Shown here: piece after piece, positions 50,184 through 61,331 of the stretch
How the letters are laid out: each line of letters begins with the position of its first letter
Numbering within the stretch: position 1 is the stretch's first letter
Source: Gammaproteobacteria bacterium
Lineage (GTDB): Bacteria; Pseudomonadota; Gammaproteobacteria; Acidiferrobacterales; SZUA-150
Length of the DNA stretch: 64,000 nucleotides
Assembly (NCBI GenBank): GCA_029880545.1
Contig: JAOUOD010000007.1
Location: 67,001-131,000, forward strand
Direction of reading: 5' to 3'
Notes under the pieces: model-generated
What the model saw: the letters and a program-made list of their open reading frames with translations, nothing else
What the model was told of the DNA's origin: nothing
Databases searched by the model: none
Made by a program: the position numbers and the translations under genes

Positions 50184-53100
50184 ATGTCGAGTTCAGGCAA
50201 GCATACGATAACAAGCATTCTTCACCTGCGCGGCGCACCGGCGCTGTCAACATTCAGGCATGACAAGCTGTTGTCGAAAATGCAGGCACTGGTGCCCGGC
50301 ATCAGTCATGTCTATGCCGAGTACCTGCACTTTGCCGCACTGGAAAAACCATTAACCGAATCCGAACAGGCAACGCTGGATCGTATCCTGGTATACGGAC
50401 CGGCAATGTCGACCGAGCAACCGGCCGGTGACTGTGTATACGTGATTCCGCGTATCGGTACCATTTCACCGTGGTCATCCAAGGCGACTGACATTGCCCA
50501 TAATTGCGGCCTGGCTTCGGTGCATCGACTGGAGCGCGGTGTAGCCTGGTACATGGACAAGAGTGGCGATGCGCTCACTGCTGAAGAATTCCGGCTGGTC
50601 GCACCGCTGTTACATGATCGCATGATCGAGATGGTCACAACCGACTTGTCGGTTGCCGACAAGTTGTTTGATGAGCAAGAGCCGGCACCACTGCGCGTGG
50701 TGCCGTTGCTGGAGCGGGGGCGCACTGCACTGGAATCGGCCAATACCGAGTTTGGCCTGGCGCTTTCCGAAGACGAGATGGATTATCTCGTTGCCAATTT
50801 CACGCGCATGGGTCGCAATCCCACTGATGTCGAGCTGATGATGTTTGCCCAGGCCAACTCCGAGCATTGTCGGCACAAGGTATTCAATGCCGACTGGGTC
50901 ATCAACGGCCGCAAGCAGAATGACTCGCTGTTCAAGATGATTCGTGAGAGTCATGAACTGAATCCCGGCGGTACCGTTGTTGCCTACAAGGACAATGCAT
51001 CGGTGATTGAAGGTTTCAAAACCCGGCAGTTCTTCCCTGATCCAAAAAGTCATGAATACACCTACCAGGATCAGAACCTGCAAATCCTGATGAAAGTGGA
51101 AACCCATAATCATCCCACCGCCATATCACCGTTTCCCGGTGCCGCAACCGGTTCCGGCGGCGAGATTCGCGATGAAGGCGCAACCGGTCGCGGCTCCAAG
51201 CCCAAGGCCGGCATTACCGGCTTCAGTGTATCGAACCTGAACATTCCCGGTGCCACGCAACCCTGGGAGCGCCACTTCGGCAAACCGGATCGTATTGCCA
51301 GTGCGCTGGACATCATGATCGAAGGCCCCATTGGCGGTGCATCGTTCAATAATGAATTCGGCCGACCCAATATTGGTGGTTACTTCCGTACCTTTGAATC
51401 CGGTGCGACCGGTGAAGTCAGGGGGTATCACAAACCCATCATGCTCGCCGGTGGTATGGGCAATATTCGCGCTGAGCACGTACACAAGCAGGCGTTCCCG
51501 GCCGGAACCAGCATTGTTGTGCTGGGTGGCCCAGCCATGCTGATTGGCCTGGGCGGTGGTGCTGCGTCCAGTATGGCTACCGGCGCCAGCGCTGAAGACC
51601 TGGATTATGCATCGGTACAGCGCGGCAACCCGGAGATGGAGCGTCGCTGCCAGGAAGTCATCGACAAGTGCTGGGCCATGGGCGCTGCCAACCCGGTTCT
51701 GTCGATTCATGATGTCGGTGCCGGCGGTTTGTCCAACGCCTTGCCTGAACTTGTAGATGATGCCGGGCGTGGTGCCTTGTTCAACCTGCGCGAGGTCAAC
51801 AGCGATCAGCCGGGCATGACACCAATGGAGCTGTGGTCCAACGAATCCCAGGAACGTTATGTGCTGGCCATCGACAGCGCCAGGCTCGGACTGTTCCGTG
51901 AATTGTGTGAGCGTGAGCGTTGTCCCTACAGCGTAGTGGGCGCGGCCACGTCAGAGCCGCGACTGGTACTGGAAGACAGTTATTTTGCCGATGACACCAG
52001 TGCTGATGCCGAGCGCCGCAAGCGTCCCATCGATATGGACATGTCGGTATTGCTGGGCAAGCCGCCACGCATGAAGCGTGACGTCAGGCGCATCAAGTTC
52101 AAGACGCCAAAATTCAATACAAAGAAGATCGATCTGCGCGACGCAACTTACCGCGTGCTCAGCCATCCAACGGTAGCCGACAAGACTTTCCTCATCAGCA
52201 TTGGTGATCGCAGCGTAACTGGCATGGTGGCGCGCGACCAGATGGTTGGCCCGTGGCAGGTACCGGTTGCTGACGTTGCAGTCACAACCACAGGTTACGA
52301 AGGTTTCACCGGCGAAGCAGTTGCCATGGGTGAACGCACGCCATTGGCATTGATCAACCCGGCGGCCAGTGGTCGTATGGCTATTGGTGAAGCCATTACC
52401 AATATCGCCGCCAGTCGCATCGAAAAACTGCCCGACGTCAAATTGTCAGCCAACTGGATGGCCGCTGTCGGCCACCCCGGCGAAGACGCCGCGCTGTTTG
52501 ATACCGTGCGCGCGGTGGCCACCGAGCTTTGCCCGGCGCTGGGCATCTCCATCCCGGTGGGCAAGGATTCCATGTCCATGAAAACCGTCTGGGGCGACGG
52601 CGAAGACAGGAAGCAGGTGACTGCGCCAATGTCATTAATCGTATCGGCGTTCAGCCCGGTCATGGATGTGCGCAAGACACTGACCCCGCAGCTGCGTACC
52701 GACAAGGGTGATACCGACCTGTTGTTCATTGATCTTGGCAAGGGTCGCAATCGCACCGGCGGCTCCATCCTGGCACAGGTATATGGCGAGTTAGGCCACG
52801 TGGCACCCGACGTGGACAAGCCGGAAATCCTGAAACTGTTCTTCCACGTGGTCCAGGCGCTGAACGAGCTGGGTTACGTACTGGCTTACCACGACCGTTC
52901 CGATGGCGGCTTGATGGCAACCCTGTGTGAAATGGCCTTTGCCGGGCACACAGGGTTGCAGGTCAATATCGATGACTTGGGCAGTGATCCGGCAGCAGTA
53001 CTGTTCTCGGAAGAGCTGGGCGCCGTGCTGCAGATTCCGCGTACGCATCGCGCCGGCATTCTCGGTGCGTTGAAAAAAGCCGGTCTTGCAAGGTATTCAC

Positions 53101-54131
53101 ATATTATCGGCAGTCTGCGCAGTGATGATCGCTTCAGCATCAGCCACAAGGGCAAGATCCTGTTGTCCGAAGCGCGTATAGACCTGCAGCGTACCTGGTC
53201 CGAGACCACGTATCACATGCAAAGCCTGCGCGATAACCCGGTATGCGCGCAGGAGGAGTATGCGCGTATCCAGGATGCCAGTGATCCCGGCCTGCACGCA
53301 CAACTGAGTTTCGATCCGCAGCAAGACATAGCGGCGCCGTTTATTAATACCGGTGTGCGCCCGACCATGGCCATCCTGCGTGAACAGGGTGTAAACGGCC
53401 ACGTGGAAATGGCAGCCGCGTTTGACCGCGCCGGTTTCAGTTCTGTTGATGTCACCATGAGCGACATCATTGCCGGTCGCAAGAGCCTGAAGGATTTCCA
53501 GGGCATGGTTGCCTGCGGCGGATTCTCCTATGGCGACGTTTTGGGTGCCGGTGAAGGCTGGGCCAAGTCGATACTGTTCAACAGCCGCGCCCGTGATGAC
53601 TTCTCTGCCTTCTTTGATCGCGAGGACAGTTTTGCCCTTGGCATCTGCAACGGCTGCCAGATGATGTCCAACCTGCATGAGCTGGTGCCGGGCACCGAGC
53701 GCTGGCCGCACTTTGTGCGCAACGAGTCGGAGCAATTCGAGGCGCGCATGGTCATGGTGCAGGTACCGGAAAACCCGTCATTGTTTCTCGATGGCATGGC
53801 CGGTTCCAACCTGCCCATAGTCGTTGCCCATGGTGAAGGCCGCGCTGAGTTCCGCCAGGATGCGGATGTAAAGGAAGTTATCGTGCGCAAGGAAGTGGCC
53901 ATGTGTTACGTGGATAACCGAGGCGAACTGGCACACAGTTACCCGCTTAATCCCAATGGTTCCATTCATGGCATTACCGGCCTGACCACCAAGGATGGCC
54001 GATTCACTATCATGATGCCGCACCCGGAACGCCTGTTCCGTACCGTCAGCTGGTCATGGCATCCCGATGACTGGGGTGCAGATGGTCCCTGGCTGCGTAT
54101 GTTCCGCAATGCTCGCAAGTGGCTGGGATAG
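50184..54131 (+). CDS. purL: Phosphoribosylformylglycinamidine synthase
   Basis: 1315 residues, the large single-chain form. It makes FGAM in purine synthesis, using glutamine and ATP. The FGAR/ATP domains include [20 protein letters not shown] (residues about 308 onward) and GIPVGKDS-like [13 protein letters not shown]. The C-terminal glutaminase domain has the nucleophile Cys 1155 (GICNGCQMM) and HGEGRAEF, then MPHPERLFR. The full length is intact. Confidence 0.97.
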   Translation: MSSSGKHTITSILHLRGAPALSTFRHDKLLSKMQALVPGISHVYAEYLHFAALEKPLTESEQATLDRILVYGPAMSTEQPAGDCVYVIPRIGTISPWSSKATDIAHNCGLASVHRLERGVAWYMDKSGDALTAEEFRLVAPLLHDRMIEMVTTDLSVADKLFDEQEPAPLRVVPLLERGRTALESANTEFGLALSEDEMDYLVANFTRMGRNPTDVELMMFAQANSEHCRHKVFNADWVINGRKQNDSLFKMIRESHELNPGGTVVAYKDNASVIEGFKTRQFFPDPKSHEYTYQDQNLQILMKVETHNHPTAISPFPGAATGSGGEIRDEGATGRGSKPKAGITGFSVSNLNIPGATQPWERHFGKPDRIASALDIMIEGPIGGASFNNEFGRPNIGGYFRTFESGATGEVRGYHKPIMLAGGMGNIRAEHVHKQAFPAGTSIVVLGGPAMLIGLGGGAASSMATGASAEDLDYASVQRGNPEMERRCQEVIDKCWAMGAANPVLSIHDVGAGGLSNALPELVDDAGRGALFNLREVNSDQPGMTPMELWSNESQERYVLAIDSARLGLFRELCERERCPYSVVGAATSEPRLVLEDSYFADDTSADAERRKRPIDMDMSVLLGKPPRMKRDVRRIKFKTPKFNTKKIDLRDATYRVLSHPTVADKTFLISIGDRSVTGMVARDQMVGPWQVPVADVAVTTTGYEGFTGEAVAMGERTPLALINPAASGRMAIGEAITNIAASRIEKLPDVKLSANWMAAVGHPGEDAALFDTVRAVATELCPALGISIPVGKDSMSMKTVWGDGEDRKQVTAPMSLIVSAFSPVMDVRKTLTPQLRTDKGDTDLLFIDLGKGRNRTGGSILAQVYGELGHVAPDVDKPEILKLFFHVVQALNELGYVLAYHDRSDGGLMATLCEMAFAGHTGLQVNIDDLGSDPAAVLFSEELGAVLQIPRTHRAGILGALKKAGLARYSHIIGSLRSDDRFSISHKGKILLSEARIDLQRTWSETTYHMQSLRDNPVCAQEEYARIQDASDPGLHAQLSFDPQQDIAAPFINTGVRPTMAILREQGVNGHVEMAAAFDRAGFSSVDVTMSDIIAGRKSLKDFQGMVACGGFSYGDVLGAGEGWAKSILFNSRARDDFSAFFDREDSFALGICNGCQMMSNLHELVPGTERWPHFVRNESEQFEARMVMVQVPENPSLFLDGMAGSNLPIVVAHGEGRAEFRQDADVKEVIVRKEVAMCYVDNRGELAHSYPLNPNGSIHGITGLTTKDGRFTIMMPHPERLFRTVSWSWHPDDWGADGPWLRMFRNARKWLG

Positions 54132-54238
54132 TCATTAGTCATCTCGTCGGTCGCTGACCTGGGTCAAATCCTGCCGCATCGGAACGGGGGATACTGAAAG
54201 CCACCGTAACCGGCGCGGCAATCCGCCCGAGGCGTGCA

Positions 54239-55651
54239 ATGACCCAGTCCGCCATGCAATACACGTGTTATGGCGCTGCCCAGGAAGTGACCGGCTCCTG
54301 CCATCTTGTTGAAGCCAACGGCTTCCGCGTTCTGCTTGATTGTGGCCTGATCCAGGGTTCCGACGAGGAAGAAGCGCGCAATGCCGAATCATTCCCCTTT
54401 GATGCGACCACGATCGACGCGGTTATCCTGAGTCATGCCCATATTGATCATTCCGGGCGGTTGCCGTTGTTGTTTCGCGCCGGGTTTACCGGCCCCATTT
54501 ATACGCATGCGGCGACGCGCGACCTGTGCACAATCATGTTGCGTGATTCAGCATTCATTAACGAGCGCAATGCCGAATGGCTGAATCGCCATCGCAAGAA
54601 TAACAATGGCGAACCAGTACAGCCGCTGTATAACCGCGACGATGTGGATGCGGTGATGACGCAGTTTGAGGCCGTGGAGTACGACGCTCGTATCAATGTG
54701 TTGCCCGGTATCGATGTACGCTTCAATGATGCCGGGCATATTCTGGGTGCCGGCATAGTCGAGTTATGGTTGAGCCAGGCGGACCGGCACTGCAAGCTGG
54801 TGTATTCCGGTGACCTCGGCTTTGGCGGGCGACCGGTGCTGCGTGACCCGACAACCATTGCCGATGCCGACATGGTGATTCTTGAGTCCACCTACGGCAA
54901 TCGTAACCATCGCAGCCTCGAAGACACTTATGATGAACTGGAACAGATTCTTGGTGAAGCCGGGCAGGCCAGCGGCAACATCCTGATCCCGGCGTTTGCT
55001 GTTGGTCGGTCACAGGCGCTGCTGCACCTGTTTGCCAGGAACCGCACGCGCTGGCAGCTGAATCGCTGGCAGATTTTTCTCGACAGTCCCATGGCCATAG
55101 AAGCCACCGAAGTCTATTTTCGGCACGTGAAACTGTTGCGCAAGGACGCCCAGATGCTGTGGCGACCGGGACAACACAACGACGTTACCGATCAGCTCAG
55201 CCTGACGCGCACGGTGGAAGAATCCATGGCCATTAACCGGGTCAGCTCCGGCGCCATTATTATTGCCGCCAGCGGCATGTGTACCGGCGGTCGCATCCGT
55301 CATCACCTGAAACACCACATCGGTCGCAAGACCAGCCATGTCATTATTGTCGGCTACCAGGAGCGGGGTACGCCCGGCCGGGCGCTGGTGGACGGTGCGC
55401 GTGAACTGCGGCTGATGGGCAAGCGCTACCCGGTAGCAGCGACTATCCATACTGTTGGCGGCTTGTCCGCCCACGCAGACCAGGCAGGATTGCTGGCCTG
55501 GTACCGGGCATTCAGGGACGCGCCACCGGTGGTGCTGGTGCACGGCGAACCGGACGCGCAGTTGTCGCTGCAGCAACAGCTTGAACCGATTGCGCCGTCG
55601 GTCACCGTGGCCCGGTTTGGTCATTCCATTCCCTTGCCGGAACATTCATAA
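54239..55651 (+). CDS. Beta-CASP RNA-processing-type MBL hydrolase
   Basis: 470 residues. The MBL domain has LSHAHIDHSGRLP and a beta-CASP insert follows; YSGDLGFGGRPVLRDP, ESTYGNRNH, IPAFAVGRSQALL and VGGLSAHADQ are family motifs. Relatives of this kind act on RNA (CPSF73-like) or DNA. The start of the protein (CYGAAQEVTGSCHLV) is the bacterial YSH1-like start. 107 bases after purL. The cellular role here is unknown. Confidence 0.92.
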   Translation: MTQSAMQYTCYGAAQEVTGSCHLVEANGFRVLLDCGLIQGSDEEEARNAESFPFDATTIDAVILSHAHIDHSGRLPLLFRAGFTGPIYTHAATRDLCTIMLRDSAFINERNAEWLNRHRKNNNGEPVQPLYNRDDVDAVMTQFEAVEYDARINVLPGIDVRFNDAGHILGAGIVELWLSQADRHCKLVYSGDLGFGGRPVLRDPTTIADADMVILESTYGNRNHRSLEDTYDELEQILGEAGQASGNILIPAFAVGRSQALLHLFARNRTRWQLNRWQIFLDSPMAIEATEVYFRHVKLLRKDAQMLWRPGQHNDVTDQLSLTRTVEESMAINRVSSGAIIIAASGMCTGGRIRHHLKHHIGRKTSHVIIVGYQERGTPGRALVDGARELRLMGKRYPVAATIHTVGGLSAHADQAGLLAWYRAFRDAPPVVLVHGEPDAQLSLQQQLEPIAPSVTVARFGHSIPLPEHS

Positions 55652-55893
55652 CATGACCCCATTTGGGGAATTGCCTTGATTTTGTAAGTGCGCATGAGCG
55701 TCAAGCTGGCGACGCGGTGTAGCCATGCTAAAATCAGGAAAAATGCCTCACCGATCGTCAATTGATCGAAAATTCAGACAGTTGCGTGCATTTTTGGCCA
55801 TTTGATCAGGGTTGGCACGATGGTTGCTGTGGTTAAAGCCCAAGAACGGGGTGAACGATAGCAATGCTGAGAGGCTGAACTAGGACTCGTATA

Positions 55894-56532
55894 ATGTTGA
55901 AAACAGTAAGAAAAATAATGGTCAACTTGGGCTGTGTAGTCATGGCGTCGCTGGGGGCGATGTCGGCGCAGGCTGCCATTTATGTCTACCAGTTGCCCGA
56001 TGGCTCACGCATCATTACCGACCACGCGGTGCAGAGCAAGGATTACAAGCTGGTACGTTCCAGCCAGACTGTCGAAGGCGTCGGCATGGTGGCTGCCAAC
56101 CGGGCGCCGCAGTTTTTCCGGGCCGATCCGTCCAGTTACGACCGGGTGATTGCGCAAATGGCGCGCCGCTACGAAGTCGATCCGGCGCTGGTCAAGGCCG
56201 TGGTCCACGCGGAATCGGCATTCAACCCTTATGCCACGTCGCACAAGGGCGCATCCGGCCTGATGCAGTTGATGCCAGGCACTGCCGAAATCTACGGCGT
56301 CAACAATATCTATGACCCGGTACAGAATATCCGCGCCGGCGTGCGCTACCTGCGGGACTTGCTGACCCAGTACGACGACAAGGTTCACCTGGCCGTGGCC
56401 GCCTACAATGCCGGCCCGACAGCGGTGGCCCGCTATCGCGGCATTCCGCCGTTTGACGAAACCCAGGAATACGTGCGCAAGGTGCTGCGCTACAAGAAGC
56501 ATTATTCCAGCGTCGCCCGTTCCGGCGCCTGA
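55894..56532 (+). CDS. Lytic transglycosylase (SLT domain)
   Basis: 212 residues. Signal peptide (to about residue 28, GAMSAQA). The SLT/lysozyme-like domain has the catalytic Glu in VVHAESAFNPYATSHKGASG, then LMQLMPGTAEIYGV and AAYNAGPTAV. It cuts peptidoglycan in the periplasm. A short DUF4124-like stretch (YVYQLPDGSRIITDH) precedes the domain. No clear partner gene. Confidence 0.93.
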   Translation: MLKTVRKIMVNLGCVVMASLGAMSAQAAIYVYQLPDGSRIITDHAVQSKDYKLVRSSQTVEGVGMVAANRAPQFFRADPSSYDRVIAQMARRYEVDPALVKAVVHAESAFNPYATSHKGASGLMQLMPGTAEIYGVNNIYDPVQNIRAGVRYLRDLLTQYDDKVHLAVAAYNAGPTAVARYRGIPPFDETQEYVRKVLRYKKHYSSVARSGA

Positions 56533-56626
56533 GCAACGGCGGCCGCAGTTCGTATTTGCCTTGATGGCCATCAGCGGGTAGTTTCCGGTCTGTTGTTGAA
56601 AAACCCGGACCGGGAAGACCCGTCTC

Positions 56627-57133
56627 ATGCAGATCATTGCCCGTGATTTCAGGAAAAACGCCAGGCCCTATGTCATCCAGTCGGTGCTGGCGACACTTGC
56701 CATCCTGCTCATCCTGTTATTCCTGGACGTCTTCACCCATACGGCCCTGATCGCCACCCTCGGCTCCAGCGTTTTCCTGGTCTTTACCCGTCCTCATGCA
56801 TTCGGTTCCCGGCCGCGGTCATTGCTGGGTGGCTATGGCATCGGCATAGTCGTGGGCGTGGTATTCTATTACCTGTCGCACCTGCCGGAGATGGCGCAAA
56901 TCCCGATTTCCCAGGCAACGACCTACATTGTATTTAGCGCACTGTCTGTAGGTTGCGCCATTTTCCTGATGGTGATTACCTCTGCCGAACATCCGCCGGC
57001 GGCGGGCATGGCGCTGGGCCTGGTGATCAACACCTGGACTATCAAGGCGTTGATCGTGATTATGCTGGCGGTGGTGTTTATGGCGGTACTGCGACGGGCG
57101 TTGCAGAACTTTATGATTGATCTCGTAGAATGA
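56627..57133 (+). CDS. HPP family inner-membrane protein
   Basis: 168 residues, with four or five membrane segments. The HPP signature is in TSAEHPPAAGMALGLVI. Some relatives are linked to nitrite transport in chloroplasts and cyanobacteria; here no nitrogen gene is near, so the substrate is open. A small soluble protein follows 20 bases later. Confidence 0.88.
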   Translation: MQIIARDFRKNARPYVIQSVLATLAILLILLFLDVFTHTALIATLGSSVFLVFTRPHAFGSRPRSLLGGYGIGIVVGVVFYYLSHLPEMAQIPISQATTYIVFSALSVGCAIFLMVITSAEHPPAAGMALGLVINTWTIKALIVIMLAVVFMAVLRRALQNFMIDLVE

Positions 57134-57153
57134 CTATTGAATACAGGTGATGA

Positions 57154-57450
57154 ATGTCTGAATCAAATTTGAATGATCACAAGGAATACCGCGTGCTGCA
57201 GGCCATGAAGATCACGCTGACCAGCGTGGTCAAGGATACGGCGACACCGCCGGACCTGAAACATCCCCTGACCGAAGACACGGTGGAAAACATTCGTCAA
57301 TGCCTGATGCTGATCAGTGCGCGCGAACAGGAACTGATGGCCGAGTTCGGCCTGGAGTCGACGCTGCGTCCGCGTTTCACTGACGAGCCGAGCAAGGTGA
57401 CAGCCATTTCCATCGACAAGATTGGCGGCCGCAAACCCAAAGACAAGTAA
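57154..57450 (+). CDS. Small conserved-looking soluble protein
   Basis: 98 residues. Sequence is hydrophilic with a helical middle (TEDTVENIRQCLMLISAREQ) and a basic end (DKIGGRKPKDK). There is one cysteine and no membrane segment. I do not recognise a family. It lies 20 bases after the HPP gene and is probably co-transcribed with it. Confidence 0.75.
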   Translation: MSESNLNDHKEYRVLQAMKITLTSVVKDTATPPDLKHPLTEDTVENIRQCLMLISAREQELMAEFGLESTLRPRFTDEPSKVTAISIDKIGGRKPKDK

Positions 57451-57514
57451 ACGCCAGCGCCGCCCGGTGCCGGGCAATATAATCACGGCAAAATAATCAT
57501 AAAGGGGAGGAGTC

Positions 57515-58228
57515 ATGACCATTAACCGCGTCAGTATCAGTCACGGCTGGGACTGGCTTGCCCATGCCTGGCGCTTGTTCATGCGCGAACCGGGGCTTGC
57601 CATCGGCCTGTTCCTGACGATTGCCGGCATCCAGTTGCTGGTATCGCTTATGCCTGTTATCGGCCAGATTGTCGGCACTCTCGTGGCGCCGGTATTTGGC
57701 GGCGGCTACCTGTATTTCGCCCGCCGGCTTGATCGCAACGACGAGGTCGAGTTTGGCGACCTGTTCCACGCGTTCAGGCAACCGGGAAAACTCGGCCCGA
57801 TGCTGACCCTGGGTGCAATCAACATGGCATTGGCCATCGTTGCTGTTATTCCGCTGCTGGTGGCAGTGGCCGGTTATATGGAGCTTGTGTCCGGATCAGA
57901 CCCTGATATAAGCATGATTGGTGTTGTGACCAGCACCATGACTGCCATGATTATTGCCCTGGTCGTTATTTCCATTGTCATTATGCTCATGTATTTTGCT
58001 GTGCCACTGGTGATGCTTGCCGACGTGGACGCGGGCAAGGCATTGAAGATCAGTTTCTTCTCCTGCCTGCGCAATTTCCTGCCGTTGACACTGTACAGTA
58101 TTGTCGTGCTGGTGTTGGCGATGGTAGCCGCAATACCGCTGGGTCTGGGCCTGATAGTTGTCATACCGGTGCTCATGTTATCCCAGTATGCAGCCTACAA
58201 GGACATCTTCGAGGGCGTGCAGGTCTGA
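57515..58228 (+). CDS. BPSS1780-type multi-pass membrane protein
   Basis: 237 residues. The start is GWDWLAHAWRLFMREPGLAI and about five or six hydrophobic segments follow, the BPSS1780 family plan. The function is unknown. GGGGAGG lies upstream of the ATG. It lies in a row with the HPP-type and 98-residue genes. Confidence 0.85.
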   Translation: MTINRVSISHGWDWLAHAWRLFMREPGLAIGLFLTIAGIQLLVSLMPVIGQIVGTLVAPVFGGGYLYFARRLDRNDEVEFGDLFHAFRQPGKLGPMLTLGAINMALAIVAVIPLLVAVAGYMELVSGSDPDISMIGVVTSTMTAMIIALVVISIVIMLMYFAVPLVMLADVDAGKALKISFFSCLRNFLPLTLYSIVVLVLAMVAAIPLGLGLIVVIPVLMLSQYAAYKDIFEGVQV

Positions 58229-58307
58229 TGTTGCTGGTGATCCGGATCGGTATTACTCCGGGCAGAATTGATTTTGAAAAACTCGTTAAACCGGAAGGAA
58301 GCAAACG

Positions 58308-58616
58308 ATGTCAGAGTTTGAACATGTTACCGTTGTCAGGGAAGCCAATGTCTATTTTGATGGCAAGGTAACCAGCAGAACCGTCAAGTTTGAAGATGGC
58401 AGCAGGAAAACCCTGGGTATCATGATGCCCGGTGACTATGAATTTGGCACCGACACCAACGAACTGATGGAAATCCTGTCAGGCGAACTGGAAGTGAAAC
58501 TGCCTGGCGAAGACTGGAAAACCGTCAACGGCGGTGAAAGCTTCGAAGTACCCGCCAACGAGAAGTTCCAGCTAAAGATAAAAACCGTCACGGATTATTG
58601 TTGCAGCTACTTTTGA
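58308..58616 (+). CDS. ppnP: Pyrimidine/purine nucleoside phosphorylase
   Basis: 102 residues (E. coli PpnP 94). It splits nucleosides with phosphate; the cupin fold has [42 protein letters not shown] and [12 protein letters not shown]. The AAGGAAG site precedes the ATG. It converges with htpG, with a terminator between. Confidence 0.93.
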   Translation: MSEFEHVTVVREANVYFDGKVTSRTVKFEDGSRKTLGIMMPGDYEFGTDTNELMEILSGELEVKLPGEDWKTVNGGESFEVPANEKFQLKIKTVTDYCCSYF

Positions 58617-58654
58617 TCCATTGGGCCGAGGTTGGTGCACGACTCATGCAACAA

Positions 58655-58690
58655 ACAAAAAGCCCGGCTCATGGTGTCATGGCCGGGCTT
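58655..58690 (-). terminator. Intrinsic terminator of htpG
   Basis: AAGCCCGGC and GCCGGGCTT with an inner CATG pair form a long stem around GTGT. The minus strand then reads TTTTTGTTTG. It lies 30 bases after the htpG stop. Confidence 0.92.
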
Positions 58691-58719
58691 AAAACGTTGA
58701 AAAGCTGAAAACGAAAAGA

Positions 58720-60621
58720 CTACTTGCTCAGTTCAATCATGATCTCGTTCATGCGCTTGACGAAGCTGGCCGGGTCGTCCAGCTGACCACCTTCACTCAA
58801 CAGCGCCTGGTCAAACAGGATGTTGGCCCAGTCATCAAAACGCTGCTCATCGGCTTCAGTCTTGATGCGTTGCACCAGTGGATGTTCCGGGTTGATTTCC
58901 AGTATCGGCTTGCTGCCGGCAATGCTCTGGCCTGCAGCCTTGAGTATGCGCTCCAGGTTGGCGCTCATGTCATGCTCGCCGGCCACCAGGCACGCCGGTG
59001 AGCTGGTAAGACGATGGGTTACGCGCACTTCCTTGACCTTTTCATCAAGCAGCTTCTGAATCCGGTCGGTGAGATCCTTGTAATCCTTGGCCGATTCTTC
59101 CTGCTTCTGTTTTTCGTCCGTGTCTTCCAGGTCGCCGAGATCCAGTTCACCCTTGGTGACTGATTGCAACGGCTTGCCGTCGAATTCATTCAAGCCGGAC
59201 AGCATCCATTCATCAACGCGGTCGGCCAGCAGCAGCACTTCAATTTCCTTCTTGCGGAAGATTTCCAGGTGCGGGCTGTTTTTCGCCGCGGCGAAGCTGT
59301 CAGCGGTAATATAATAAATTGCCTTCTGTTCCGGCTTCATGCGCGAGACATAGTCTTCCAGCGAGATGGCCTGTTCTTCCCTGTCATCGTGGGTGGAAGC
59401 AAAACGAATCAGCTTGGCCAGCGTTTCACGGTTGGCAAAGTCCTCGGCCAATCCTTCTTTCATGACCTTGCCGAATTCTTTCCAGAAACCGGCATACTTT
59501 TCCGGTTCCTTTTTGGCCATGTCACCGAGCATGCCCAGTATTTTCTTTACCGAGCCGGCACGGATACCGTCGATCTCCTTGCTCTGCTGCAGGATTTCGC
59601 GCGATACGTTCAACGGCAGGTCATTGGAATCGATTACGCCACGTACAAAACGCAGGTAGGTGGGCATTAACTGTTCGGCATCATCCATAATAAAGACACG
59701 GCGCACGTACAGCTTGACGCCATGACGACTGTCGCGATCCCACAGGTCAAACGGTGCCCGCGATGGAACGTACAGCAGCGATGTGTATTCCTGCTTGCCT
59801 TCAACGCGGTTGTGCGACCACGCCAGCGGGTCTTCGAAGTCGTGTCCTACATGCTTGTAGAACTCCTTGTATTCGTCTTCGCTGATCTCATTCTTCGGTC
59901 GCGCCCACAATGCTGATGCGCTGTTGACGGTTTCCCATTCTTCGGCTGCCTGCGTGTCATCATCACCGGTTGCTTCGGCTTTCATGCGAATCGGCAGCGT
60001 GATGTGATCAGAGTATTTCTTGATAATGCTGCGCAGGCGGTAGCCATTGAGGAATTCATCCTCGCCATCACGCAGGTGCAATACGATTTGTGTACCGTGG
60101 TTGTCACAGTCAACGGTTTCGATGGAATAATCACCTTCACCGGCGGATTCCCAACGTACGCCGTGTTCCTTGCCAAGACCGGCGCGACGCGTGGTCAATG
60201 TCACCTTGTCGGCAATAATAAAGGCGGAGTAGAAACCAACGCCGAACTGGCCGATGAGATGCGCGTCCTTGGCCTGGTCGCCGGTCAGCGAATCAAAGAA
60301 TTGCCTGGTGCCGGACTTGGCGATGGTGCCGATATTCTCCACCACCTCGGCGCGGTTCATGCCGATGCCGTTGTCGCGAATGGTGATGCTGCGCGCATCC
60401 TTGTCAAACTCCAGCTCAATCTTCAGCTCGCTGTCGTTCTCGTACAGCGCATCGTCAGACAGGGCCTCGAAGCGCAGCTTGTCAGCGGCATCAGAGGCAT
60501 TGGAGACAAGCTCGCGCAGAAAGATTTCCTTGTTGCTGTACAGCGAATGAATCATCAGCTGCAGCAGTTGCTTGACTTCCGTCTGGAATCCCAGGGTTTC
60601 CTTGTGCGTGTCGACTGTCAT
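58720..60621 (-). CDS. htpG: Chaperone protein HtpG (Hsp90)
   Basis: 633 residues. ATP-driven chaperone. The GHKL ATP-binding motifs are [25 protein letters not shown], and [11 protein letters not shown]. The middle domain has the Arg of SREILQQ and the C-terminal dimer domain ends in NEIMIELSK. Length matches E. coli HtpG. It stands between a terminator and a 155-base gap to the next gene. Confidence 0.97.
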   Translation of the reverse strand: MTVDTHKETLGFQTEVKQLLQLMIHSLYSNKEIFLRELVSNASDAADKLRFEALSDDALYENDSELKIELEFDKDARSITIRDNGIGMNRAEVVENIGTIAKSGTRQFFDSLTGDQAKDAHLIGQFGVGFYSAFIIADKVTLTTRRAGLGKEHGVRWESAGEGDYSIETVDCDNHGTQIVLHLRDGEDEFLNGYRLRSIIKKYSDHITLPIRMKAEATGDDDTQAAEEWETVNSASALWARPKNEISEDEYKEFYKHVGHDFEDPLAWSHNRVEGKQEYTSLLYVPSRAPFDLWDRDSRHGVKLYVRRVFIMDDAEQLMPTYLRFVRGVIDSNDLPLNVSREILQQSKEIDGIRAGSVKKILGMLGDMAKKEPEKYAGFWKEFGKVMKEGLAEDFANRETLAKLIRFASTHDDREEQAISLEDYVSRMKPEQKAIYYITADSFAAAKNSPHLEIFRKKEIEVLLLADRVDEWMLSGLNEFDGKPLQSVTKGELDLGDLEDTDEKQKQEESAKDYKDLTDRIQKLLDEKVKEVRVTHRLTSSPACLVAGEHDMSANLERILKAAGQSIAGSKPILEINPEHPLVQRIKTEADEQRFDDWANILFDQALLSEGGQLDDPASFVKRMNEIMIELSK

Positions 60622-60776
60622 GGTGGGTCTGCTCCTGTAAAACGTGTTTTTCGCAATGGGGCAGAAATGGGGGTGGTGCGCGGGAATTTCAACCAGTCCT
60701 CACACCTGGTCGGGAATCCGGACCGGGGCGCAGGCTTCCCGAACGTGGACCCGGTGCAAGCGGCCGGGGCGGATCT

Positions 60777-61331
60777 TCAGTCAGCGGCGTCCATCTGGTG
60801 GGATTCGGTGATGTCGACGCTCTCGAATTCCGGCTCCAGCCAGTTACGCATTTTGTGTGCTGCCAGCTTGTTGTAGTCCTCGGTATTAATGCCGGCTTTT
60901 TCGATGGAGCTGGCGATCACGCCGATGCGGATACGGTTGGGGCTGTAGTGCTGGGTCAGCGAGTTAAGCGCATTGGCATCACCCGGTCGCACCCGCGGCA
61001 GGGTCATGGCCACGGATTGAATATTGGCAAACTTGATGTTGGAAAACGGTTCGCGCAGCCGGGTCTGGATCTTGCGCCGGGCCGTTTCCGCGACCATGGC
61101 GGCCACGTGTTCGGCCGCCGCGACCAGGTCCATGTCCAGCGCCTGCTTCTGAATAAAATAATCCAGCGCCGGGTAGTAACCCAGCTTGTGTTCGCGCACG
61201 TACTGGTCGACTTCGCCCGCCAGCGTCGGGCCAATAGCCAGCACCGGTTCGCCCATTTCCCGGCGCAGTTGTTCCAGCGGCACCGTTACCGTCAGCGTCA
61301 AGTGCGTACGTAGAATCTGTATGCCTGCCAT
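60777..61331 (-). CDS. Uncharacterised protein downstream of DsrS-like gene
   Basis: 184 residues, soluble, no signal peptide. Helical middle (ALDMDLVAAAEHVAAMVAET). IRIGVIASSIEKAGINTEDYNKL and FSNIKFANIQSVAMTLPRVR are other marked parts. It has no cysteine. I do not recognise a family. Its ATG overlaps the stop of the DsrS-like gene by one base, so they are translationally coupled and likely act together. It is the last gene of the run from the window end. Confidence 0.8.
   Translation of the reverse strand: MAGIQILRTHLTLTVTVPLEQLRREMGEPVLAIGPTLAGEVDQYVREHKLGYYPALDYFIQKQALDMDLVAAAEHVAAMVAETARRKIQTRLREPFSNIKFANIQSVAMTLPRVRPGDANALNSLTQHYSPNRIRIGVIASSIEKAGINTEDYNKLAAHKMRNWLEPEFESVDITESHQMDAAD

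Noticed and set aside
55652-55893. Possible small RNA between the beta-CASP gene and the transglycosylase gene
   Set aside because: It contains a TGCTAAAAT -10-like box and some short repeats, but no terminator hairpin or known RNA pattern.
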